Shown here: positions 8,690 through 17,483 of the stretch, in pieces
How positions within the stretch are numbered: position 1 is the stretch's first letter
Layout of the letters: every line of letters begins with the position of its first letter
Assembly: GCF_001905655.1 (NCBI RefSeq)
Contig: NZ_JMHT01000006.1
Coordinates: forward strand, 62,001-126,000
From: Mycobacterium sp. ST-F2
GTDB taxonomy: Bacteria > Actinomycetota > Actinomycetes > Mycobacteriales > Mycobacteriaceae
Direction of reading: 5' to 3'
DNA: 64,000 bases
Position numbers and translations under genes: made by a program
The notes under the pieces: generated by a model
The model's input: only the letters and a program-made list of their open reading frames with translations
What the model was told of the DNA's origin: nothing
Database searches by the model: none

Positions 8690-10708
8690 ATGACATCCAC
8701 TTTCAATCCCGGCGATATCGTGGCCGGCTACACCATCGAAGCCGTCCTCGGTGTCGGCGGCATGGGCGTGGTCTACAAGGCCAAGAACCCGCAGCTGCCC
8801 CGCAGTGACGCCTTGAAAGTCCTCACCACGTCGATACAGGGTGACGGACAGTTCCGGGAACGGTTCTTGCGTGAAGCCAACGTTGCAGCGACGCTCGACC
8901 ACCCCAACATCGTCGCGGTCTACTCCCGTGGCGAGACCGAGGCCGGGCAGCTCTGGATCGCCATGCAGTACGTCGCAGGCACCGACGCCGACCAGGAAGT
9001 CCGTTCCGGCCGGATGACACCGGCACGCGCGGCCCGCATCATCACCGAAGTCGCGAAGGCACTCGACTACGCCCACCGACGTGGCATCATGCACCGCGAC
9101 GTCAAACCCGCCAACTTTCTGCTGGCGGCCGCCGAAGATCCCGGCGACGACGAGCGAGTGTTCCTGGCGGACTTCGGAATTGCCCGCGCCTTCGACGATG
9201 CCGCACACCTGACCACCGACGGCTCAGTCATGGCGTCCATCGCCTACGCCCCACCCGAGGCACTCAGCGGACAGCATGTCGATTCGCGCGCCGACGTCTA
9301 CTCGCTGGCCTGCAGCCTCTTCGTGTTGCTCACCGGCAGGACGCCATACGGCGGCCTACCTGGCGGCATCGCCGCCATCGCGGCAGCGCACGTGACGGGA
9401 GAAATCCCGCGTGTCACCGATCGCGTGCCCCATCTGCCGTGGGCACTGAACGAGGTCATCGCCCGCGGCATGGCGAAAGATCCCAACGTCCGGTACCAGA
9501 CCGCGCGGGAATTCGCCGCCGCGGCAACGGCTGCCGTCGCGAATTCCAGTCCGGCGCAACAACCTCCCGGCCAAATACCGCCCCCCGCGCAGCAATCGTG
9601 GCAGCCGCACCAACCGACACCACCCGGTGGCGTGCTGACCTATCCGAGCGGGCAGTTCAGCGGTCCGTACCCCCCGGGACCGCCGCGCGGCCCGATGCCA
9701 CCGCAGATGACGGGGGCCGGGCCGCTGACGGCTGGGCCGAACAATGCACGCAAGCGTCGATTGGTCATCGGCGGTGCGGTCGCCGCTGTCGTCACCGTCA
9801 TCGTGGTCGTCGCCTCGATCATGCTGTTCGGCAAACCGGGCGCGCCCGCCTATACCGCGCAGTCATTCACTCACGCCCACGGCACCACCGAAATCACCAG
9901 GGCGCCAACCGCTGTCGCCGCCCTCGGACCCGGCGATGCCGATGCCGTGCTGTCGCTCGGCCTACAACCCGCAGCCATCGCCGGCGCGGGCACGACCCTG
10001 CCCTCCTGGTTGCAGTCCAAGATCACCGGTAAACCGTCGGTGAAAGACACCGTCGGCTTCATCGACACCAGCGCCATCGAGGCCGCGAAACCCGACGTCA
10101 TCATCGCCACCGGAGACATCGACGACACGACCTATCAGCGCCTCGCGGCAATCGCCCCGACCGTCACTGCGCCGAAAGACACCAGCCGGACCTGGAATTG
10201 GCAAACACAGCTCAAGTGGATCGGCAAGATCCTCGGTCGCGACAAGGACGCCGACAGCCTGATCGACCAGGTCGCCTCGCAGCAGACCGACCTCAAGAAT
10301 CAGAACCCCAGGGCTGCTGGGAAGAGCGTCCAGGTGATCAACGTGTCCGACAGCGGCGTCAGCCAGACACTCACCCCGTCGAATGCGGCGGACTACTTGA
10401 ATTCGCTTGGCTTGAACTACGACCCCACACTGGGGCGCCAAGCTGGCGACCAGGGTTCTGCCCGGACAATGCCCGACGTGGCCAAGTTGTACCAAGTTCG
10501 CACCGATGTGCTGGTCGTGGTGAGAACCGACAAAGCTGCCGGGCATGGGGGCGCAGCGGGGCGGCCCCGCCAACTCGCGACCTATCGCGGCTCGATAATC
10601 ATCGTGGATGACCCCAATATCATTGCCGCACTTGCTGATCCCGGCGGCTACCTGGCTACCGAATACCTCGACAGCAACTTCGTGCCAATGATGGCAAACA
10701 TTCGCTAA
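8690..10708 (+). CDS. Transmembrane Ser/Thr protein kinase with a siderophore-binding-type extracellular domain
   Basis: The cytosolic kinase occupies residues 10-275. It has the Gly loop GVGGMGVVY, lysine 43, HRD at 135-137 with K139 and N142, DFG at 161-163, and PPE near 188-190 in place of APE. A Pro/Gln-rich juxtamembrane linker follows. One membrane helix lies at about 357-379 (LVIGGAVAAVVTVIVVVASI). The extracellular part (385-672) reads as a class III periplasmic-binding domain of the FecB/BtuF type (PF01497-like): AALGPGDADAVLSLGLQPAAIAG, AAKPDVIIATGDI, YQRLAAIAPTVTA. A kinase that reads ferric siderophore or another chelate is the natural inference. The stop interlocks with that of the convergent lipoprotein gene. 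Confidence 0.9.
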   Translation: MTSTFNPGDIVAGYTIEAVLGVGGMGVVYKAKNPQLPRSDALKVLTTSIQGDGQFRERFLREANVAATLDHPNIVAVYSRGETEAGQLWIAMQYVAGTDADQEVRSGRMTPARAARIITEVAKALDYAHRRGIMHRDVKPANFLLAAAEDPGDDERVFLADFGIARAFDDAAHLTTDGSVMASIAYAPPEALSGQHVDSRADVYSLACSLFVLLTGRTPYGGLPGGIAAIAAAHVTGEIPRVTDRVPHLPWALNEVIARGMAKDPNVRYQTAREFAAAATAAVANSSPAQQPPGQIPPPAQQSWQPHQPTPPGGVLTYPSGQFSGPYPPGPPRGPMPPQMTGAGPLTAGPNNARKRRLVIGGAVAAVVTVIVVVASIMLFGKPGAPAYTAQSFTHAHGTTEITRAPTAVAALGPGDADAVLSLGLQPAAIAGAGTTLPSWLQSKITGKPSVKDTVGFIDTSAIEAAKPDVIIATGDIDDTTYQRLAAIAPTVTAPKDTSRTWNWQTQLKWIGKILGRDKDADSLIDQVASQQTDLKNQNPRAAGKSVQVINVSDSGVSQTLTPSNAADYLNSLGLNYDPTLGRQAGDQGSARTMPDVAKLYQVRTDVLVVVRTDKAAGHGGAAGRPRQLATYRGSIIIVDDPNIIAALADPGGYLATEYLDSNFVPMMANIR

Positions 10709-11409
10709 CTCACCTTGGCCGCGATTTTCGACAACAGATCACGCCCTTCGTTGCTCACGTCGGAGGCGCACACCCGAACGTCCACGATGACATTCTTGCG
10801 AGTGCCCAACGAATGCTGGCATCTCACGCTGCCGCCGTCTGCCGCGGTGCCCGACATCGACACACTGACAACGGAATCCACAGAGTCAACGTTGCCCAGT
10901 TCGTACGTGGCAGTGCTCTTACCGTCCGTAATCGTGGCTTGCTGACTTTGGCATAGGCGCCAGCGGCCGACGGTGATACCGCGAAAGGTCTCTGCGTCCG
11001 CATCCGACGGGAACGAGGCGAGCACCTGAACCACCCGCGCGTGCCGATCGCCATGGAGACCCTGCCCCGCGAAACCAGTTCGGCCGTAGTAGGACACCGT
11101 GTCGAGACCCGGCATCAAGGCTTCGGTGCACCGAAGTGGGTCGACGTTCAGCTTCGCCTCTGGCTTTCTGAAAATCGCCTCCGGTGTCATGGCTACGCCC
11201 ACGACGTCGCTGATCTCAGACGGGGATGCCAACAATGCCGGCAGGCCGGCATCATCAACAGGTTTGGCGACAGCTGACGTCGACGTCGTCGGAGAAGCGA
11301 CAGCCGTGGCTGTCGTGGCCGTGCCCGAGACCTTCCGGTCGGCGGACGAACAACCCGCCGCCACAACAACCACCGCGCCAATGACCAGCCCAGTACGCCA
11401 GGGGTTCAT
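10705..11409 (-). CDS. Lipoprotein with PknH-like extracellular sensor domain
   Basis: The protein has 234 residues. Its signal peptide ends in the lipobox VVAAGC with the lipid cysteine at residue 20, followed by a Thr/Ser-rich spacer and a PknH_C-type domain (about 50-232). The domain keeps family hallmarks: PLRCTEALMPG, a tyrosine pair in VSYYGRTGF, WRLCQSQQ, and late cysteines in RCQHSLG and VRVCASDV that can form disulfides. Such domains are the sensor of kinase PknH and of the LppH/LpqQ lipoproteins. It lies immediately downstream (11 bp) of the FHA-ABC exporter, which ends in the same domain, so the pair probably acts together. Confidence 0.85.
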   Translation of the reverse strand: MNPWRTGLVIGAVVVVAAGCSSADRKVSGTATTATAVASPTTSTSAVAKPVDDAGLPALLASPSEISDVVGVAMTPEAIFRKPEAKLNVDPLRCTEALMPGLDTVSYYGRTGFAGQGLHGDRHARVVQVLASFPSDADAETFRGITVGRWRLCQSQQATITDGKSTATYELGNVDSVDSVVSVSMSGTAADGGSVRCQHSLGTRKNVIVDVRVCASDVSNEGRDLLSKIAAKVS

Positions 11410-11420
11410 CTGTTCCTTTC

Positions 11421-14400
11421 TCAGCTGACCTTGTCAGCGATCTGCTTGGCCAGCTCGGCAGCCTGAGTGCCGCCACCCGAAGTGCACGCCAACACGTCGA
11501 TCACGACATCGGTCTTCGTGGTCAGTACGTGTTGGCAGCTGCGCCCAGGCTCCGTGAAGGCCGCAGTGAGGGTGTCTTTGTCCACAGTGACCGCACCGAC
11601 CGCCAACTGCCGCGGCGGCCCTCCGTCAGCCGTGAACGTGACGACCGTATTCGCGCATCCCGACCATGTCGCCGCCGCCGGAATAGCCGCTGCCGCTTGG
11701 GGTCCCGGGTAGCCGACGACATAGGCCACCATCCAGACGTTCGGATCTGCCGGGTTGTGCAGCTCCATACCCGACATGGCGGTGAATCCCGGCGCGAAGG
11801 TCGTGGCACTACCCGCATCCGCGACGCCGGCACACGGTGGAGGAGCCGCAGTGCCGCGTCGCGGGGTCTCCGCCGTGACGATGGTCGCGGTCGCCATCGG
11901 TGGCGACTGCATGACGGTGCTCACGGCTTTTCCGTCGGGGAGCAGGTTCGCCAGATCTATGCGCTGCCCGGGGATAGCCGCCCTGGGTGGTGCCGCGGGC
12001 GCCGTCGGTTGCGTCGGCCGGTTTCCGGAGTCGCGGGTCAGGTAGGTCATGCCGGCCACAAATCCTGCCGCAAGCACTACGGCGACCGCGATCATCGCAG
12101 CTTTCGGGGGACCCGCTTTCGTGCCGCCCGGCAGCCGAAGTCGTCGGTACACCACGAAACCGGCAACCGCGCCCAGCAGCAACAGGACACCGATATCCAG
12201 CGCCCACCAGCGCAATTCGTGGTGCCACAGCTGGTCGTCGACCGACATGAGCGGCGCAATCTTGAGCAGGTCGACCACGCTCGCCGACGCCGCGAATCCC
12301 CATCGCCCTGGCAGGAACCACGACGCCTGGTCCAGGCCGACGCGTCCCGTCACGGGGATCATGCCGCCGGAGAACACGATCGACAGCATGATGACGACGA
12401 CGAGCATCGGCAGGATCTGCTCGCTGGACCGCGCCAGCGAGGACAGCAGCAGGCCCAGGATCGCCGAAACAATTGCTGCCACAGTCAGACTCACGTAGAA
12501 GTCCAGGGTCGCGCTGCCCAGCAACAATGCGCCTTGCGTGGGCGCGCCCTTGCCGATCACCACGATCGCCACGACGATCGCAGTCTGAATCGCGGTGAAC
12601 GCGCTGTACACAACGATTTTGGCGGAAAGGTACGCGGCGGCCGACAGCCCGACCGCCTGCTCCCTGCGGAAGATGGTGCGCTCGCCAACCAGATCACGGA
12701 TCGTCAGTGCGGTTCCCATGAACACTGCCGCGATATTCGCGACGATGAGCAACTGGTTCGGCTCGTTGGGGGAGTGGCCCACAGTCGCCACCCCGAATCC
12801 GGTGTCCCCCGGCACAATCAGCGACATCGCCCCCAGGATGAACGGCAGCAGCAACAAGAAGCTGGTGTAGATCCGATCGGCGAAGATCAGCTGCAACTGC
12901 CGGCGCGCGACGGTAAGCATCTGGCGACCGGTGCTGGTGCGCGCCGGTGCGCCGAGCGGGCCGGCAGGTTCCGGCGGTGCCGGCGGTTGGTTGGCAGCGG
13001 GGTTGTTCTGCAGGAAGACGGCATGCGCCGCATCGGGATTGGCCGATACCCAGGCGAAGATGTCCGCCCAGTCCTGCGTTCCCATCGCCGATCCGACCGC
13101 TTGCGGCGGTCCCGCGTAGACGGTCTTGCCGCCGGGCGCCAGGAGCAGCACCTGGTCACACATGTTCAGGTACGTGAGGGAGTGCGTCACCACCAGCACC
13201 GTGCGCCCGGCATCGGCCAGCCGCCGCAACATCTGCATGACCTGGCGGTCCAGCGCCGGGTCCAATCCCGAGGTGGGCTCATCGAGGATCAAAAGTGATG
13301 GGCCGGTGAGCAATTCGAGCGCCACCGAGGCCCGCTTGCGCTGCCCGCCCGACAACTTGTCCACGCGCTTGTCGCGGTGCTGGGTGAGTTCCAATTCGGC
13401 GAGCACCCGTTCCACCACCGCGCGGCGATCGTCCTTGCTGGTGTCGGGTGGCAACCGGAGTTCGGCGGCATAATTCAGCGCCTGGGTGACCGTCAACTGC
13501 CGGTGCACGACGTCATCTTGGGGCACCATGCCGATCCGTGACCGGAGCGACGCATAGTGCGCGTGCACGTCGTGTCCATCGAAGGTGACCTGCCCGGAAG
13601 TCGGTTTGGTGACGCCGCCGAGCAGCCTGATCAACGTCGACTTGCCTGCGCCCGACGGGCCGATCACCGCCGTAAGAGTGCCGGGCCGAGCGTCGAACGC
13701 CACGTTGGTCAGCAGCTGGTGGCCCTCGATGGCGAGGCCGACCTGGCGTACCTCGATGCCACCGGTCGCAACCGTCTGCCGCGACTGGACCGCGGTACCG
13801 CCGGTGAACACCAGGTCGGTGTTGCCGACGGTGATGACGTCCCCGGGACGCAGCGTGACCGCCTCGACGCGGTGACCGTTGACGAAAGTGCCATTGCCCG
13901 AACCGTTGTCGTACAACTGCGTTCCGGTCGGGGCGGGCACCAGGTAGGCGTGAATTCGGGAGGCCAGCGAATCTTCGACCTTGATGGTCGCAGTCGAGTG
14001 TCGCCCGATGGTGACGGCCCCAGGGGGCGGACCCGACGAGCGTTGTGGCGCGGGGGCGGGCTGACGCGGCGGTGCAGGCGGCGACTGCCGCTGAACCGGC
14101 CGTGGCGGCAATGGAGGAGCCGGCTGCGACGGACGCGGGGCCGCCGTCTGTGGCGGCGGCTGCCGGTACTTGGCGACCGGGATGACCTGTGTGGCGGTCC
14201 GGAAATGCAACTGCGGTCCGTCCGGAGCACCGACAGCCAGGACGAGGTCGTCACTGATGACAGCCGACGGCACACGCGTCCGGTTGGCGAAGATTCCGTT
14301 GCGGGACTTGTCGATTGCCACCCACTGACCGACACCGGGGTCCACCCTGATGATCAGATGCAACCGGGAGACCACGTGCTTGGCGCCAGGGCCGGCGTCA

Positions 14401-14510
14401 GGAATTCTGACGTCCGAGGCCTCGCCGCGGCCGACGGTGACCTCCTTGCCGGGCGGGAAGGTGAACATGGCGCCGCCGAGCGTCACGATGAGCGGCGGGA
14501 CGGAGCTCAC
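11421..14510 (-). CDS. FHA-domain ABC-2 exporter with C-terminal PknH-like sensor (Rv1747-like)
   Basis: The GTG at 14510 was chosen for its strong RBS (GAGGAG, 9 bp away). The protein has about 1029 residues. It carries two FHA phosphothreonine-binding domains (about 1-100 and 185-270; GRGEASDVRIP and IGRHSTATIKV). An ABC ATPase follows, with Walker A GPSGAGKST near 284, signature LSGGQRKR near 385 and Walker B LLILDEPTSGLD near 405. An ABC2-type membrane domain spans about 560-790. After a further helix, an extracellular PknH-type sensor extends to the end. M. tuberculosis Rv1747 has the FHA-FHA-ABC-TM layout and is phosphorylated by kinase PknF; the fused external sensor is an addition. 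The kinase next door is a plausible regulator. Confidence 0.9.
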   Translation of the reverse strand: MSSVPPLIVTLGGAMFTFPPGKEVTVGRGEASDVRIPDAGPGAKHVVSRLHLIIRVDPGVGQWVAIDKSRNGIFANRTRVPSAVISDDLVLAVGAPDGPQLHFRTATQVIPVAKYRQPPPQTAAPRPSQPAPPLPPRPVQRQSPPAPPRQPAPAPQRSSGPPPGAVTIGRHSTATIKVEDSLASRIHAYLVPAPTGTQLYDNGSGNGTFVNGHRVEAVTLRPGDVITVGNTDLVFTGGTAVQSRQTVATGGIEVRQVGLAIEGHQLLTNVAFDARPGTLTAVIGPSGAGKSTLIRLLGGVTKPTSGQVTFDGHDVHAHYASLRSRIGMVPQDDVVHRQLTVTQALNYAAELRLPPDTSKDDRRAVVERVLAELELTQHRDKRVDKLSGGQRKRASVALELLTGPSLLILDEPTSGLDPALDRQVMQMLRRLADAGRTVLVVTHSLTYLNMCDQVLLLAPGGKTVYAGPPQAVGSAMGTQDWADIFAWVSANPDAAHAVFLQNNPAANQPPAPPEPAGPLGAPARTSTGRQMLTVARRQLQLIFADRIYTSFLLLLPFILGAMSLIVPGDTGFGVATVGHSPNEPNQLLIVANIAAVFMGTALTIRDLVGERTIFRREQAVGLSAAAYLSAKIVVYSAFTAIQTAIVVAIVVIGKGAPTQGALLLGSATLDFYVSLTVAAIVSAILGLLLSSLARSSEQILPMLVVVIMLSIVFSGGMIPVTGRVGLDQASWFLPGRWGFAASASVVDLLKIAPLMSVDDQLWHHELRWWALDIGVLLLLGAVAGFVVYRRLRLPGGTKAGPPKAAMIAVAVVLAAGFVAGMTYLTRDSGNRPTQPTAPAAPPRAAIPGQRIDLANLLPDGKAVSTVMQSPPMATATIVTAETPRRGTAAPPPCAGVADAGSATTFAPGFTAMSGMELHNPADPNVWMVAYVVGYPGPQAAAAIPAAATWSGCANTVVTFTADGGPPRQLAVGAVTVDKDTLTAAFTEPGRSCQHVLTTKTDVVIDVLACTSGGGTQAAELAKQIADKVS

Positions 14511-14523
14511 GAATGCACTCTCC

Positions 14524-16002
14524 TCACTGGTAGCGCTTGTAGCAGCCCTCGTCGTCGGTGGCCAGCCCGGCCCGGAACGCCGCGATCCGGGTGAACGCGG
14601 CCGGCACACCCTGCCCATCGACCGCCGTGGCGACGTATCCGTTGGTGAGCAGCCCGGCGACGGCCTTGTCCAGGTCGCCGGCGGTCAACTGCAGGCTGGC
14701 ACCACTGGGCAGGTCATGCGGCTTGGCCATCTGACGCTGGGCCTGCGCGGTCAGGCAGGCTGTGCGTAACGCGGCCGTCGGGTCGTCCAGCTTGACTCCA
14801 CGCTGGTTCTCCAGCGCCATCATGTACCGCGACACGACGATCGAGAACGCCGTGTTGTCGCCCTGGATCAGAGTCTTCTCGGCCATGTCAGCCGGTGTGC
14901 CGATCTGTTGCAGGGCGGGCAGGTTCACCGAGATCGTGTTCGTCGACGGACAGTATGAAGCAGGCGAATCACCTTGCGAGGTATCGCATTTCGCCGGACC
15001 GTATGTCAGCTTCGGGGGCTGCTTCGGGGAATAGATCACCCCGAGCAACTCGACCAGGGTGCCGATCGTGTCCTTGTCGATGGGCAGGTCGGCGGACCGG
15101 TGATCGTCGTCCGTCGGCTCATCTTCGAGCTCCATCGGCAGGCCCTTGCGGCGCTGCTTGATGTCGTTCAGATCGATGGCCGCGCACGCCTGCGGTCCGA
15201 CCGTGAAGCCCTGCTGGAACGCGCTGACGCGGTCCAGCGCCGTGCCGTGGCCGTCGGTGAGCATGTCGTCGTCGTGCGGTCCCAGCGTTGGATCCCGGAC
15301 GGTGATCAGCCCGGCGAGCACATGGTTGAGGCCGTCGCCGGTGCTCATCATGAACCGCTTGGAATCACCCGCCGCGACGTAGTGCAGATAGGCGCCGGCG
15401 AAGCAGTCGGCCTGCTGTTCACGGACGATGACGGGTGTACTACGAGTCACCAATTTCGCCATGTACTGGATCGCGTGGCCGTATTCATGCCCGATCAGCC
15501 CCGCGACGGAGACGTCACCGAAGTACTTGCGCCCCGTCGGGACCATGATGCCGCGGTCCCAGGCCATCAGCTTCTCGCTCGGGCAGTAGAAGGCGTTCAC
15601 CAGACCGGCGGTGTCCTCGTCACACGCTTCCGGACTGTTCCGATCGCGGGCGTCGTACGACAGGAACTTCTCGATGGGCTTGAACGAACCCTTCAAACCC
15701 GACGCGCTGTAGTCGTGTTGCCAGTACTCGGCGATGTCATTGATCGCCTGCAACGCCAGTCGGTCGACGTCGCTGTTGTTGGTGTTCTGCACCTTGCCGA
15801 CCGCCGCGGGTGCGTTGTCCCGCAACCCGCTCGGCCCGTCCTTGGCCGGGAGGTCGGCGACATGGAAGGGGTCGTTGACCGGCGACACCGCGGTACCGGT
15901 GACGGTCGGCGCGCAGCCGGCCAGCATCGCCACCGCGCACAGCGCCACCGAACGTCGCAGCGCCGTTCCGCTTCTCACCCGCAATCCGAAATCGCCTGTC
16001 AT
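14524..16002 (-). CDS. Lipoprotein zinc metallopeptidase (neutral zincin, PF04228-like)
   Basis: The protein has 492 residues. Its signal peptide ends in AMLAGC (lipid cysteine 30), which places the enzyme on the cell surface. The zinc motif HEYGH, near residue 171, lies in the context VAGLIGHEYGHAIQYM. It is followed about 27 residues later by EQQADCFAGAYLHYV, which supplies the third ligand glutamate, as in the YpfJ/neutral-zinc-metallopeptidase family. A second half repeats the general fold without an HExxH. It is the first gene before the FHA-ABC exporter (14 bp gap), so the two are probably one operon. The substrate is unknown. Confidence 0.85.
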   Translation of the reverse strand: MTGDFGLRVRSGTALRRSVALCAVAMLAGCAPTVTGTAVSPVNDPFHVADLPAKDGPSGLRDNAPAAVGKVQNTNNSDVDRLALQAINDIAEYWQHDYSASGLKGSFKPIEKFLSYDARDRNSPEACDEDTAGLVNAFYCPSEKLMAWDRGIMVPTGRKYFGDVSVAGLIGHEYGHAIQYMAKLVTRSTPVIVREQQADCFAGAYLHYVAAGDSKRFMMSTGDGLNHVLAGLITVRDPTLGPHDDDMLTDGHGTALDRVSAFQQGFTVGPQACAAIDLNDIKQRRKGLPMELEDEPTDDDHRSADLPIDKDTIGTLVELLGVIYSPKQPPKLTYGPAKCDTSQGDSPASYCPSTNTISVNLPALQQIGTPADMAEKTLIQGDNTAFSIVVSRYMMALENQRGVKLDDPTAALRTACLTAQAQRQMAKPHDLPSGASLQLTAGDLDKAVAGLLTNGYVATAVDGQGVPAAFTRIAAFRAGLATDDEGCYKRYQ

Positions 16003-16057
16003 CGTGCCCCCTGACGTTCGGTTCAGACTATGGCCTGCCGGCAGCTTCAGAACAGCG

Positions 16058-16089
16058 AACGGCGCACCCCGATTTCAGGGTGCACCGTT
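16058..16089 (-). terminator. Hairpin terminator after the proline-rich membrane protein gene
   Basis: Twelve-base arms AACGGCGCACCC and GGGTGCACCGTT pair with one wobble/mismatch around an 8-base loop, just after the stop at 16104 on the minus strand. There is no U-tract, which is usual for mycobacterial hairpins. Confidence 0.55.
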
Positions 16090-16103
16090 CATCGGTCGGG
16101 CTG

Positions 16104-17198
16104 TCAGAACTGACCGGTAGCGATCTTCTGAATTCCCTTGTGGACCTGAATTCCGATGTAGCCCAGCACAACTGCGATGACGCCGTTGATCACCACAGCA
16201 AGGATCAGCATTGCCGTGAGGCTACCGCTGACGTAGGGGCTGCTGCTGACACCCGCCAGGCCGATGATGCCGAACAACAAACCCAGCAGGCTGGCCACCG
16301 CACCCACACCACAGATCCCGTAGGCCACGAACTGCGCGGCCAGCTTCGTGCCCAAGGCCAGGAAGCAGTAGGCCAATCCGAGCCAGATCACGCTTGCGAT
16401 GAGCGAACCGATCCCGCCGAACAGGCTCAGGAACAACCCGATCAGCACCGCTCCGCCGTAGCCGAGGTAGACGAACTGGTTGGAGCCCTGCGGATTGTTC
16501 CGCATGTTCTGGAACCACGGCTGCTGGATCAGCTCGCCGCGGACACCGCGCGTCATCAACCGGAAGATGAACGAATCACCCTTGGTGAGCAGCGACTTCG
16601 CCATGTCGACGGGCGTCTGCTGCGGACCCGCTGGTCCGCCGAACTGCGGTCCGCCGAACTGCGGTCCGCCCGGACCGGGGTATCCGCCCGGCTGAGGTGA
16701 ACCGAAGCCAGGCTGGGCACCACCCGGACCGAAGCCCGGCGGCGGCACCGACGCACCGAAGCCCGGGGCACCGAAACCAGGGGCGCCGTAGGTCGGCGCG
16801 CCGAACCCCGGCGGGGGCGGCGGCACGGGCGCACCCGCCGGATTCCACGACTGCTCGGGCTGCGGTGGCAACGGCGCTGCGGGCTGACCGAACTGCGGCT
16901 GCGGAGCCGGCTGCTGATAACCCGGCTGCGGGGGCTGCCACTGATGTCCCGCCGGAGGCTGGGGGGCCTGCCACTGCGGTACCGCCGGCGGCACGTCCTG
17001 GCCGTAGGGGGCAGCGGCCGGAGGCTGCGGCGGCTGCCACTGCTGCTGCGGCACGACCTGGGTCTGGTCACCGGCAAGCGGGCTCGCCGCAGTCGGCTGC
17101 TGGAGCGCCGACCGATCGACGAACTGGGTCTTCTCCTCGTCGCCAGCCACCGGCAGCTGCTGCTCGCTCACGGAGCCGGCGTCGTGGTTTTCGGACAT
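16104..17198 (-). CDS. Proline-rich multi-pass membrane protein, function unknown
   Basis: The protein has 364 residues. The first 210 are cytosolic low complexity (Pro/Gln/Gly) with many PPxP and GFGxP repeats. A short helix follows, containing FIFRLMTRGVRGE, then four membrane spans between about 245 and 355 (SNQFVYLGYGGAVLIGLFLSL, LIASVIWLGLAYCF and others). The N-terminus contains EEKTQFVDR, a TQxV-type site where mycobacterial Ser/Thr kinases often phosphorylate a threonine for FHA binding. That would fit the kinase and the FHA-ABC exporter in this cluster, but it is inference. Family not recognised. Confidence 0.7.
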   Translation of the reverse strand: MSENHDAGSVSEQQLPVAGDEEKTQFVDRSALQQPTAASPLAGDQTQVVPQQQWQPPQPPAAAPYGQDVPPAVPQWQAPQPPAGHQWQPPQPGYQQPAPQPQFGQPAAPLPPQPEQSWNPAGAPVPPPPPGFGAPTYGAPGFGAPGFGASVPPPGFGPGGAQPGFGSPQPGGYPGPGGPQFGGPQFGGPAGPQQTPVDMAKSLLTKGDSFIFRLMTRGVRGELIQQPWFQNMRNNPQGSNQFVYLGYGGAVLIGLFLSLFGGIGSLIASVIWLGLAYCFLALGTKLAAQFVAYGICGVGAVASLLGLLFGIIGLAGVSSSPYVSGSLTAMLILAVVINGVIAVVLGYIGIQVHKGIQKIATGQF

Positions 17199-17297
17199 AT
17201 CGTGGTCTCCCTAACAAATTGACTACTCAAACACCGTACGGGCGCCGCCGGGTCGGTCGCGCGGCGATGTTACTCATTCGTGTGACCGGACGGAAAG

Positions 17298-17483
17298 TCA
17301 GAACCGGATGTTCCGGATGGTGTCGTAGACCCCTGCTATCCACAACAGGAGCGGAATCACCGCGGCGATCGCCGCACCGTCGGTCAGCTCCAGGATGCGC
17401 TTGGTCACCGGTGGTCGACTGCCTGGTCGGATTGTCAGCTGCCGCGGCGGGTGGGGCGGTTGCGGGCCGGCAGATGCGGTCAC
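17298..17483 (-). CDS. 61-residue EccD C-terminal tail, coupled to espI
   Basis: The small reading frame starts at a GTG overlapping the espI stop (GTGA). After a Pro-rich lead it gives a single membrane helix and the ending AGVYDTIRNIRF. It lines up with the last segment of both complete EccD proteins in this window, which end ALVPIALWVAGVYSRLGF and FPLACWIIRLYAFFRELHL. In M. tuberculosis the gene after espI is eccD1. This is therefore best read as the last transmembrane segment of an otherwise deleted eccD, kept in frame. It may still be translated because of the coupling. Whether it does anything is unknown. Confidence 0.6.
   Translation of the reverse strand: MTASAGPQPPHPPRQLTIRPGSRPPVTKRILELTDGAAIAAVIPLLLWIAGVYDTIRNIRF

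Noticed and set aside
11529..13298. 589-codon plus-strand ORF opposite the FHA-ABC gene
   Set aside because: Antisense to well-supported ABC and membrane domains; composition is that of a shadow frame.
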